Assembly: GCA_014338405.1 (NCBI GenBank)
Contig: JTDE01001106.1
Coordinates: forward strand, 78,335-142,334
Reading direction: 5' to 3'
Length of the DNA: 64,000 bases
DNA from: Paragonimus skrjabini miyazakii
Taxonomy: Eukaryota > Platyhelminthes > Trematoda > Plagiorchiida > Troglotrematidae
Shown piece by piece: positions 48,738 through 58,650 of the stretch (its first letter is position 1; every line of letters begins with the position of its first letter). The notes under the pieces are model-generated. The model was not told the origin of the DNA and did not search any database. It was given only the letters and a program-made list of their open reading frames with translations. The translations under genes were made by a program, and so were the position numbers.

Positions 48738-50190
48738 GTGTGTAAATTTCAAAAGACTGTTAGGGTTATTTGCAATAGGACAATAAAACTGAACATGAAT
48801 CTATTTTTAATCAGTCCCGATGAAGGTGTGATCACAGATTTTGATGCTGCTGACTACTTTTACAAAAATTTGTCACCACAAGTATACAGTGGTTCTCTAC
48901 ATGATATTAAGTTTCAGGGAAATATTTACTGAATGGACACTTTATCATTGTCAATGTAAGCAGAACTTTAGTTAAGAACAGTGTTTTCGATGTTGATGAT
49001 ATGCTATTGACGATAATGTTGACGGTACTGACGATGTGTTAGTAAAACAAATCTGAGCTTGATTCTTTCCGAGTCCACCCTAAAAGGTAATGGAACGCGC
49101 ATCATATCCTTGCTAAATGGGATTAGCAACGCAATCTGTATTAGAGGAGCTGAAACAATACATTTCACTGAGACAACTATCCATCAAAACTTGGTAGGCT
49201 GTGCCATAGAATTAGCAAAACCGTTTACTGCACTATCAATCGCTCCTCGTCAACCGGCCGTCTACCGAAAGCCTAGAAACAGTTTACAATCACACCTATC
49301 TTCAAAGGTTGGTGCACAGATGACTCAATAACCTGTCGACTAATAGTGTTGCTTTCAGTGATCTCTGAAATAATGGAGAGCTCATTAGATGACTCTATCC
49401 GGGTCAAGGTTGAAGACCCCCAACTCATCACCAAGGAGCAACATAACTTACGTAGAATATATTTATGCGTCACGAGTCTGCTGATTACTCGTGATGTTCG
49501 AACGACAGTTGATGACACAGGACTGGCCATAGACGTGGGTTATCTTGAATTTTTCAAAGCTTTAGACAGGGTTGATCATTCTCTCTTGCTGCAGAAACTG
49601 AATAGTTGCGGCGTTGATAAACGTTATCTCACCTGGCTAGAGGGTTATCTGACTGAACGTTGGTCCAACGCCAAGGTGAATGGATAACTGTCAGAAAGGG
49701 TCGCAGCCAACAGCAGCGTTCGGAAACTATCAATCATAAGATCACTGTTACTCATTATTTTCATTCTCGTCCTATCCAGTACAATCGCCGATGTTGTTCT
49801 ACGCCGATGACACAAAGTCCTGGCGAGTTCTAAGGTGTCAAGTCATGCACATTCGACATCAAAACCGTACTGAGTATTATCTTGGCGACATAAAGCTGCT
49901 CGTTTAAACATGCGAAACAGAACTAGGTACCACAATAATAGTCAGCTTGAGTTCGTGTACAAATTGTGCCGTCATGGCCAACAGAGCACAAATAGCTTTG
50001 AACCTTCTGGAAATGATTTGTAGAACCTCCCACCCTAAAATGTATCCCATTATGTTCGCCTCCATAATGTGGTTCAGGAAGACTCCCTGCCCGGAGAGAC
50101 GGGCATAACCAGGTTAATCCTTAGTGAATCACAGACATCTCAGGGAGACCTAATTATTGCCTACAAAATATTCTACATCTCGATCCCCCT
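48738..50190 (+). pseudogene. CR1/jockey-like LINE reverse transcriptase, decayed
   Basis: Pieces of a non-LTR reverse transcriptase in the right order but in changing frames. From 48738, KLNMNLFLISPDEGVITDF with DAADYF is the linker before the polymerase. CAIELAKPFTAL lies near 49200. ITPIFKGWCTDDSITCRLIV is at about 49285-49345. From 49346 an open frame reads SVISEIMESSLDDSI, then ITKEQHNLRR, and a motif A region VGYLEFFKALDRVDHSLL, where the first catalytic aspartate (VYLDFSKAFD in relatives) is now E. A stop follows at 49685-49687. The catalytic YADD box survives in another frame at 49800-49811, and ANRAQIALNLLEMI plus a GDLIIAYKIF tail run to about 50190. No endonuclease domain was found upstream. 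Confidence 0.85.
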
Positions 50191-50522
50191 ATCAGCACAT
50201 TTCCCCCCACTAAATGAATATGAACGTATGAACTGGTAAATTATACTAGCCCAATCTCATAAGTCATTAATTGCGAGCGTCTGAATGGACGTTGCTTCGA
50301 TGTGTTTCAGTGTTCCCTTCCAAAATGACTGAAGACAGCAGCCTCAGCGAATTTATCTCGTATTTATTTCCATCCACTTTGTCTTTTCACCTATAAATCG
50401 TCCTACACAATTTCTCATCCATCAAGGCAGGGACAGGAACCCATGAACAAACTTATTTCTATCTCCTGTAACAACATTTGAACCCTAGAACCGATGACAA
50501 GCCAGTGCTGTATAACATGTGA

Positions 50523-50783
50523 CTTTGATTGTGAGTATTATAGTGTGTACATTCGGGAAGTAAAGGGCAGGTCTCGGTGCCAGGAAGACGATGGGTCAGA
50601 AGCGACTATTGGAACAGTGGGTATGCACTATTGGGGACGTGTCATCAAGGTAAGTGACAATGTCCAATGTGTGAATACACTTCAGTCATACGAATGGGTG
50701 AACGCGTTGGTTGTCCTCTGTTTTCACATAACCTGTACGGCATTACATGCAATGAACAGCCTCGCAGGCCAAGCGTCTCTTGC
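50523..50783. repeat. Dispersed repeat family Z, copy 2
   Basis: Homologous to 26597-26850; the landmarks are given there. A 128-codon plus-strand frame (50494-50880) overlaps it, but that frame is broken in the other copy, so I do not call a gene. Confidence 0.65.
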
Positions 50784-51944
50784 GATCAAAACACAAGAAC
50801 ATGTTAAATTATGCAATGTTTCAATTCAGACCTTGGAGTGTTTACAGATTAAAAAGCAAGGCAGTGTAATTTCCCAATAAGTGTGGGGTTTTTGTATACT
50901 TGTCCCAGTTACAAGATCTGATTTAAAAGTATCGTCGCGTTGACTGTTTGGTAACATCGAAATATCAACAGCTGTTATTTCAAACAGTAGAGGCTTTATC
51001 CTCCTATGACATATATCTTTTGCTTTGTACATAATTCCCTAACAAATCTTCCGTCAAGCAGTCCTGTTTTAGTGGCTACGTTTGGTAATAAGCATTTGTT
51101 AACTGATTAAGGAAAAGCTGTTCGTGGGTACATCAACCATAATTTTTTTGTTCACCTTCTGTGCAGGTGTAGTTCTGTTACTGCTAGCCACACCAAGTGC
51201 TTACCGAAAATTGTGTTCTAGGTTAGCAAACATCCAACCCGGCCACTCTTAAATTACAAGGTCGTAAGTCATTTTTCAATCAGCAAGCCAATAGGACGAA
51301 TTACTGTCGACACGTTGTTTCAAAAGGACTAAATCGTAAACTTGGCCTCACAGCAGGTGCACTTACAGTAGCTCATTGGGATCCATGAGAAAAACTCTTC
51401 CGAGTACAGTTTGGGCAAATAAGGAATGAAGTACAGCTAAATCAATCAGTGCTTTATATCCGCTTTGCAGAACATGGATCTTTTCACAAACGGATAACAC
51501 TGAAACGCCAGGAACATAATCTAGTGTCATACTTTTCAAGGAGTTGTTGAACAAGAATGTTCTCTTCATGTGACTTGTTCTACTTCTCCCCGTGAACCGG
51601 TTATCAGAATATCAAGATCGGACTTTGTTAGAAGCCCAGGAAATAGGTCACAACGCAGCAACCGGACCTCTCACAAACAATCACAGTAAGAGCATATTGG
51701 TTATTAGTTCTTGGCATTTATGGAGTAGTGTATCCTCATACCGACCGTTGCTATTTTCATGGGTAATCCACTAGAGTTCAGTTCATTATGTAACGAACAC
51801 CAAAGTGTGTCACACATTCGTCCCTTCTGACGTGTTAACTACTCTGACCGTCTTCTTTCCATTGTGGAAAACTTGTCAGTATGTGGTCGCATAATATTCA
51901 CACAATTCTATAGGACGATCGTCGATCGTATGAAGCGGACTTAT
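50784..51944. other. No gene recognised
   Basis: Nothing supported between repeat Z and the PLE. The right end may contain the 5' non-coding part of the PLE. Confidence 0.4.
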
Positions 51945-51965
51945 ATCAACCGTTTGCAGAAGTGA

Positions 51966-52490
51966 CGTAAGGAGCCTGCTGAAGAACCAACTCCACTGGA
52001 TCTCAGTGAATATGAATTGAACTGTTCTTCAGTACAGTTGAATTATTTGCAATTAGAAACCTTAGCTTTGGATCTGGACTACAGAATACCATCATATAGG
52101 TTCAATCGTATTTATATTGAAGTTCAGTTTGAGAACCTCATTGCTCAATTGTCAGATCTTCAGCCAACTACTGCTGACAATCTGGGCTGGCCTAAAACTA
52201 GATTCGCTGGTATAGCTAATGGGTTTCTCATGACTCCGATCAACGGTCGGTGTGCTATCACAAAGCAACAACCGCAATCATTAAGAGAACCTAAATAAAA
52301 AAAATGTTGTAATACTTAAGCCAGACAAGTGCTCCGGTGCAGTCATTTTAGACAGAGACGCGTATGTGCAGAAAATGCTGTCAATATTAGAGAACGAAAC
52401 AAAGTTTCAGCAAATAGACGCAGTAGACAATATCGCCGAAATAGAATGTCGCATAGTAAAGCTCTCCAACTTCTTTTACAACTACGTATA
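51966..52490 (+). pseudogene. PLE N-terminal region
   Basis: One frame runs from a stop at 51963-51965 through KEPAEEPTPLDLSEYELNCS to about 52297. Then comes NVVILKPDKCSGAVILDRDA at about 52303-52360, the conserved PLE entry to the polymerase (VVLKPDKG type, with the usual glycine changed to cysteine). It goes on to IVKLSNFFYNYV and a stop at about 52490. The main reverse-transcriptase frame then takes over. The first ~50 codons of the frame opening at 52329 are therefore not part of the protein. Confidence 0.72.
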
Positions 52491-53258
52491 ACTGACGACA
52501 TGACGTACAAATTCCTTAAGCCATGTGGGTCATCGACACCCCAACTCTATGGCTTCCCTAAGACATACAAGTCTGGAATGCCCCTTAGGCCTATTCTGGC
52601 GATGACTAGTTCTCCATATCATAAACTGGCACGCTGGTTACTCACCATCTTAAATCCATTAAAACAAACGTTTCAGGGCTATTCTATTAAAGATTCTTTT
52701 GAGTTGATCAGTGACTTGGACAACACCAATCTTGCTAATAAGTTGATGTGCTCCATAGACGTTCAGTCACTGTTTACGAATGTCCCACTACACGAGACAA
52801 TTGATTATATTTGTGAGCTCATTGAAACAAGCCACACTACTCTACCTCTACCTAGTGCTATTCTGAAAGAAACTTTATTACTGTGCACTGAAAACGTCAG
52901 TTTCCGTTTCCTTGATCGGTCCTACCGCCAAATAGAAGGGGTAGCCATGGGAAGTCCACTAGGGCCCATCTTAGCAGACTTTTTCATGTTAAAGATTGAG
53001 CAAGAGTTGGCGGCAGACATAGCAAATCTGTCATACTATAAACGCTATGTTGATGATACACTAGTATTCAGTCGTTCCAAACAGGCAATAGATAACTTAG
53101 TGCGACGTTTGAATAGTTGTCATCCAAACCTGAAGGTAACGTGCGAATTTGAGGCTGATAGTTGTTTGCCGTTTCTAGATATACTCATAAAGCGCTGGAA
53201 GATGGTTCTATTAAAAGGACTATCTATAGGAAATCCACGTGGTCAGGTCAGTATCTGA
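52478..53258 (+). pseudogene. PLE reverse transcriptase domain
   Basis: Uninterrupted for about 240 codons within the frame opening at 52329 (residue numbers from there). STPQLYGFPKTYK is at about 73-85. Motif A is SIDVQSLFTN (aspartate 144). Motif B is GVAMGSPLGPILADFFM. The catalytic box YVDD is at residues 240-243 (53046-53057). This is followed by LKVTCEFE and LPFLDILI, the PLE signature after motif C. All three palm aspartates are present. Past about 53190 the true frame shifts, and the last 20 or so codons of the open frame are out of register. This piece looks recently functional compared with the other PLEs here. Confidence 0.9.
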
Positions 53259-53692
53259 ACTTTACTAGTTTCACACCGGTCCATCACAAACGTACACTAG
53301 TAAATACACTATTCAAACGAGCAAGACGAATCTGTACACAAGATAGTCTTGCAAAGGAATTAGACTTGATCACGTCTGTACTACAATCTAACGGGTACCC
53401 GAAAAGGTTCATAGATAGGCATAGTAGACCAAAACCACTTTAGGAACAGGTGGCCACAGTGAGGAAGAAAAAAGTTTTTATAGAACTGCCTTTTAAAGGT
53501 GATTATAACATGCACCAAACAACTCGAAGACTAGTAAATTCGATTGAACGAACATTTAACTCAGCGGAAAGCTGTATATTAGTTCTGACCCAGAATATGC
53601 TTCTCCCTTCAATCAAAGGAGATGAGCCTGTAGGTGCCACCTCACACTGTATCTACCAATTTACATGTAACTGCAAAAAAGTCACATAGGCA
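53190..53692 (+). pseudogene. PLE thumb, linker and start of GIY-YIG domain
   Basis: After the frameshift the reading is EDGSIKRTIYRKSTWSGQYL, then FTPVHHKRTLVNTLF. An in-frame stop lies at 53441-53443. It continues KKKVFIELPFKGDYNM and CIYQFTCNCKK (lead-in cysteines of the nuclease), then a stop at 53687-53689. The same segments occur in the 35.3 and 36.6 kb elements, which confirms the order. Confidence 0.82.
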
Positions 53693-53760
53693 GAATCGAG
53701 AGGTGCTTGATCTCCAGAGTGAAGGAACATTTGCCCAAGTGAGTGAAAAACTCTCTATTA
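53678..53760 (+). pseudogene. PLE GIY-YIG endonuclease core
   Basis: One frame over from the preceding piece: HIGRIERCLISRVKEHLPK. This is the Y-I-G-R-T ... L ... R.KEH..K pattern of Penelope endonucleases, with the tyrosine of YIG replaced by histidine. That substitution and the frameshift suggest loss of nuclease activity. Confidence 0.78.
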
Positions 53761-54060
53761 CATAAGAACGACAATCTTTGAAACAAGCGAGCAACCAGCG
53801 TCCGCAGTCGCAAGACACATCCTGACAACCATTCACGTTATCGACCCAGTTTGTGCATTCAGAATCCTATTACATCACTCCAGTTCAAGATTCTTACGGT
53901 TTGCTGAGGCTGTCGCAAGTAGTCGACTGTGTTCAAAAACAATTGCTCATAAACTCGACCCTGACCTGGACTTAATGGCTTTTCCTAACCCACCGATCGA
54001 CAATCCACCCTACCCCCTAACTGTTCGATATGAAAAACTGTTTCATGTTATTGTAAATTT

Positions 54061-54359
54061 GGTACAAATGAGTCGATACGAAATGCTTGCATCTGCCAAT
54101 TTACGTTTTCTGACTGTCTTGTTCATATTCTGACCTTGTCTCGGTTAATATATATGGTCTGACTGTCGAGTGTTTGTTTTACCTCACTTTTAACTATCGC
54201 CTTCAAATTATGCATAACCTAGCTCACGGCATAACTGGGTTTATTTGATCAACTGTGCGAGTTCATCTCAATACGATCTATTTGATTTTGGATTATTCAA
54301 ATGACCGCAAAGAAATACGACCGGAAACAGCGGTATAAAATCTAATTAATTCCGATTTA
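54061..54359. other. Probable PLE 3' tail and spacer
   Basis: T-rich sequence between the PLE C-terminus and SINE copy D. No coding. It may hold the PLE's 3' non-coding region, but no second copy is available to define it. Confidence 0.35.
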
Positions 54360-54634
54360 TTAGTGAAGGTTCGGGTATTTAGGCTATTTCAAAACGGAAC
54401 ACCACCCAAACTTGACCGCAGCCTTCGCATTCAGATGAGCCCTTCGGCTAACTCACTTCGAAAGGGAGCATTAGACTCGAGTTTCGTTCTTATTAGAGCT
54501 CATCAGTAGTGCATATCCTTGTCCGGATCGGAGTTTGCACTCTGACCCTCGTGCTTGTGAGACTAGCCTGTTAACCACAACGCCAGCAACCTCACAATAG
54601 GCATAACCGAATAATCGAATCCAAACGCTTAACC
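54360..54634 (-). mobile_element. Hammerhead-ribozyme SINE, copy D (5'-truncated, minus strand)
   Basis: Same sub-family as copy C, with the tRNA-like module (A box GGCGTTGTGGTTAAC), the hammerhead (54468-54512) and the tail (CGGTCAAGTTTGGGTGGTGTT). Homology to copy C's head stops abruptly at about 54634, a 5' truncation as expected from incomplete reverse transcription. The ten bases TTCCGATTTA lie on both sides (54350-54359 and 54635-54644) and may be a target-site duplication. Confidence 0.82.
54468..54512 (-). ncRNA. Hammerhead ribozyme, near-intact
   Basis: Both conserved core strings (CTGATGA and GAAA) and the stem III hairpin with GTC cleavage site are perfect, and length is 45 bases as in copy A. 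Stem II GCTCT / AGAAC has one mismatch and stem I GCACTA / TAATGC has one mismatch. Weak activity is conceivable. Confidence 0.75.
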
Positions 54635-54644
54635 TTCCGATTTA

Positions 54645-56530
54645 CTCAAAGTGTTCTTCATTGGTTAGCTTTATTTAATGAGAGAATATTACCACATTGT
54701 TGCTCAAAATGCACCAGACGACAAGATATATTTAAATGAGGAATATAGAAGACAAGATAGTCACGAAATTACAATGATGAGAATTCTATTGATGGCGTTA
54801 TATGAACTACAAATGCCAGCTAAAGTCAAGGTTAAACGTCACTCAAGGTCAGTTAAAAGGAACATGTCCTACCTTCGTTTTAGCCGTGCCAAGTAAGATT
54901 TCATAAGCAACACAGGTGGGTTCTAAATTACAGCGTTTTCTTTTTAACACCTAAATCTACAACAACAATTCAGTCTGTCGAATGGCAGGTGGGAAGCATT
55001 ATCGACACAGTTGTTGTGGCCAGGCATGGTCAAATCAATGCATTTTAATGGCCTTGAAATCACAAAGAAAGTGAGTGATTTATGAATGCATTTTGATTGT
55101 TATCAGAACCTGATGTACTATTAACCTTGCCCTTCGCCAATTGTCTGCAGCATTTTGTACCACAGGCAGAGGCCAGTCCCCTTGTTTTCAATTATATGTA
55201 GCAATTGCCAGTACGAAATTGTTGTTGTTTCGTTCTGATTCATTTTCAACAGGTAGTTGTTGACGTACAATCTATTTCTGTGTTGGCTGACCGTAAATAG
55301 TTCTAACCCCGCGGATCGTGTTATAAATTAGGTGAACCTTATTTCATCCGGTTTCAGAATTTATGTTTCTTCAGCGCTTTTTTGTCCATCTACTGTACGC
55401 AGCTTCAAATTGTTTTGTCCAAAGCGATGGAAAGTGGTGGTGTTTTCAACTATGGCAAAAATCCTTGTCCGTTTTCACTCAATAATGTAATTATTCTCAA
55501 GTCTCCCTTCAACGTGTACCTGTGTGTTAAACTATCTCACCACTACGGCTGATTAATTTACGTAATTACTGATTTTAATGTTAGGGAGATAGCTATAAGC
55601 TATGCGTTCCCGAAGCAAATTCTGCTCCCTTACATTTCGATTTGTTCTCGCCAGCTGCACTGTTCTCTCACAGTTTTGTTCATTCAATATGAGAGTTCAT
55701 CGCTTCCGAATGATACGAGATTCCCCGTATTACCGAGACCAGTTTCTCTTTATCGTCTCAGTCCATTTCCAACTCTTTGACTCACAAGTGATGTAAGCAA
55801 ATAAACTTGGTACAGTATGTCTATCAGTCTTTATATCGCCTACTTAGTAGCTCATTTTTGAAAAATTTCCTTAATTGACTGGATTTACACTGAATTTTTT
55901 TGAAAAGGCGTTATCAGTGAATTTCAGTATCCATTCTAAATGCTGAACTTTTTGGTGCATACATTTCTACTTCCACTTTCACTTGCCTCATTTACCAGGT
56001 AAGCTTTTTGTGTAAGTCCCAAATGAGAAGGAATCCGGCAGATCCTAGTAACACATAACGGATTACAACTATGTTCTGTTAACATGAAACAGTGACCTGA
56101 CTTTATTGGTTTTTATTATTTATGAACGGTTCCCGGCAATTGTTTTCCGACGGTGTTGCAGAAAATTTGGAAACGTAACTCAGGAGTGTCGCGAGTTCTG
56201 CTAATCCTTAAATGTTTAGTAAATTGTATGTTTCCAGATAACTTTCTGCCGTAATACATGAACGTAGCCCAGTGCACAACGCAGAGCCCAACGACGCCAT
56301 CTAAAGTTGGATTGAACAAACATGATATGCTTCCGTGGAAACGATCTGCTATCTTCCAAAGGACAGACCACTGGCATGTTTTGCAATATAATGGTAGAAA
56401 GTAAAGACTGACAAGATGCCTCGATTCATCGGAGGCATGCTGATTAGATTCACTTCAAAAGAGCCGAAGTAAGGTGCCTCGTGCCTCGTGCATTCATAGG
56501 ACAAATACGAGTGAGAAGCATACCTGTAAA
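54645..56530. other. No gene recognised
   Basis: Short frames only (for example 54678-54896, lysine- and arginine-rich; 55602-55796). No domain, no repeat. Confidence 0.4.
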
Positions 56531-56539
56531 GACTTTTCG

Positions 56540-56640
56540 AAGTAGGGAAAGTGATGGTAAAACCCTATTCGATTCACCACTTATTCAAACTCCAGCACAG
56601 TAGACATTTTAGCGGAAGACCCGTCTAGCGTCGTTTTAGG
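56540..56640. repeat. Short dispersed repeat Y, copy 2
   Basis: Counterpart of 25355-25470, sharing GATTCACCACTTATTCAAAC-type sequence and a following CA.CACA.TAGA.ATTTTA stretch. Diverged. Confidence 0.45.
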
Positions 56641-56744
56641 ATAGAACATCGGAATTCGAAAAGCGGTTTTACTGCAGTGTCTTTCAGTATTTCCCAAGTT
56701 CCTTGTTGTGTATTTCGGCTTGTAACATTTTTAAGGAGTCCATT

Positions 56745-57150
56745 TTTTCCGTCCCAAACCACCACCTTCCTCGAGAAAACGGTTTTATCCAATCAGAATG
56801 GGTGGAACTGTCCAGAACGGTCGAAAGGTAACCTTGGCTATTTTTTGTCTGTCTGACTTTTACTTCGCTATGTTCATTGGTGGATTATGGACCTCAACTA
56901 CTATTTTCGGTAACTGTCCTTCGATTTTCTGATTTGAGAGTGTTTTCAGATTGCTGGGCTCCACTTAAATATTTTGCAATTTCCTTCTTGTCGCACACGT
57001 TTTTGGAGCTGAACAAAGCTGCTTTCTGCACCCGTCTTGTTGGTTTGTCTTGGAAGCAATTACGGGAACATTCACATTATTTTCGGGAACGAGATTTTCG
57101 GTGTTGATTATTACGAGGAGGAAAATCCGAGTTCTGTCAAGCGTATCACT
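56745..57150. repeat. Direct repeat W, copy 1
   Basis: Aligned to 58325-58650 in the same orientation. Landmarks: CCTCGAGAAAACG / TCTAGAGAAGACG, TTTATCCAATCAGAAT / TTTATCAGAATTAAAC, GGTAACCTTGGCTATTTTT / GGTAACTAGCTGTTTTT, TGTTCATTGGTGGATTATGG / TGCTCATTGGTGGCTTTGTGG, CAACTACTATTTTCGGTAACTGT / CAACTATTATTTTTAATAACTGT, and later AAATATTTTGCA and GGAAAAT..GAGTTCTGTCAAGCG / GGAAAATTTGCGTTCTGTCAGGCGC. No protein-level pattern was found. Confidence 0.7.
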
Positions 57151-58320
57151 ATATCGAGGACAAACCAGCGTATACTTTCGGGGGTTTATAACAAGCATTA
57201 CATGTGCTATTAATATTAATCTATGACAGACCATGACTTTTTTGGTAGTGACACCTATCCATAGATCCGCCTATTCGTGCCATAAACATAATCTCTTTGA
57301 TGCAACAATTTCCAGATGTTCTCTTAAGTACTTCCGTTGAAGGTTTTATTCCTGAAGCTACTCATTAGGAATTAGAGACACAAAGCATGATAAAATGATG
57401 AGTTTTTACTAATACGTTCACTTGGGAGTTTGTAGATCTAAAAACACAAATGTGATGCGATGCTACAGTATGGCAAGAACTACTCTTTTGATAGAAATTA
57501 AAAGTTGAAACAGATCGACTTGAAAATCATAACGGTACTCTTCATCATAAAAACACCATCTAAGTATACATGAAGTCCAATTTGGTCCTTAGTCCCCGCC
57601 GTAAAAATATCCCAGAATAGAAATGAATGACACGAACAGGGAGGTAACACTGGATCAAAGCAACTACTTTTGGTAGGTCAACTGCCTAGCCTGGTATCCG
57701 CACCAGATCATTGGTTCTCCTGGATAGCCACCACTTATCGCACCATCCACGTGGTCAAACTTGAAGCAGGAAAATTAGTTACTCATTTGTCAGGATTAGG
57801 AGTGCGAACCGTTTTGACGGCAAAGGTTGAAAGCACAAAACAAACGTACAAACGTGATTTAAACGGTTACATGCTGTTTCCTGGAAGAAGTCACTGGATA
57901 AACAGTGTTAGTGGCGTGGACAGATTGCTTCTAAAAACTATGACAGCATGTACGTCTGCCCCAAAACCAACATCACATAAGTTTCTGTGTATAAATGAGA
58001 TAACGTTTCAAACATGTGGGCAAAAGCTTCAAGAGCTTAGGAAACATTCTACTTTTCAAGAAGATCTGTAAGAAGACGAGAATGTGTTGGTTAATGAGGT
58101 GTTGTAACTGGTGTACTTGTATGTGAAGTCAGGTCATTTTGGTGCACGAGTTTAAATCCACACTGTTGTGGCTGGAAACTATAAAGACAAGGAACAACTC
58201 ATCCGGTGAGAATTCCATGCATTCCGCTGTTTAACTAGACAGAAGTTCCATGATGATATCTCGCGATGAGTGGTTGGAGTGAACCGATGATAGTGAACAG
58301 AAATGTCTTTGTGTTGGTGG
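57151..58320. other. Spacer between direct repeats W; one unassigned open frame
   Basis: A 133-codon plus-strand frame (57670-58071) begins MVGQLPSLVSAPDHWFSW. It has mixed composition and no domain I recognise. With no second copy, splice structure or promoter visible I do not call it a gene, though a single exon cannot be excluded. Confidence 0.35.
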
Positions 58321-58324
58321 ACCC

Positions 58325-58650
58325 CAATGTTCCTTCCAAATCGGCCTCCTTTCTAGAGAAGACGAATTCTTTTTATCAGAATTAAACGGGACTTCCCAAA
58401 ACAATCCAGGGGTAACTAGCTGTTTTTCACGCACTCGACCTTTATTCCGTCATGCTCATTGGTGGCTTTGTGGTTCCAACTATTATTTTTAATAACTGTT
58501 GTTCATTTTTCTGATTCGAGGATATATATGGTCACCATGCTTCATAAAATTAACCTTTATTTTTCTCCATGTTATAAATATTTTGCAGTGGAGTAACATT
58601 TCCTTTATCTCAAAGCGGAAAATTTGCGTTCTGTCAGGCGCACTTCTTTT
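58325..58650. repeat. Direct repeat W, copy 2
   Basis: Second copy of the element at 56745-57150, about 1.6 kb downstream, with indels. See that entry for landmarks. Confidence 0.7.

Larger units (their letters stand above)
51945..54060 (+). mobile_element. Penelope-like element, best preserved copy in the window
   Basis: All coding modules are present in order: N-terminal region (51945-52490), reverse transcriptase (52478-53195), thumb and linker (53190-53690), GIY-YIG endonuclease (53640-53760) and C-terminus (53766-54060, including SAVARHILTTI and RFLRFAEAVAS). PLEs are eukaryotic retroelements whose reverse transcriptase is related to telomerase. In this canonical group it is fused to a GIY-YIG nuclease. 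At least three frame changes (about 52490, 53190, 53690) and in-frame stops (for example 51963-51965, 53441-53443) make the copy inactive, but the reverse transcriptase core itself is uninterrupted. No terminal repeats were found at its ends. Confidence 0.9.

Noticed and set aside
50494..50880. 128-codon plus-strand frame
   Set aside because: Lies on dispersed repeat Z. The homologous copy at 26.6 kb does not keep the frame.
51800..51850. Possible hammerhead in the PLE 5' region (GGGACGAA on the minus strand)
   Set aside because: Some PLEs carry hammerheads, but no CUGANGA box is present at the required position.
57670..58071. 133-codon plus-strand frame
   Set aside because: No domain, no second copy, no visible splice structure or promoter. 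Possible but unsupported.
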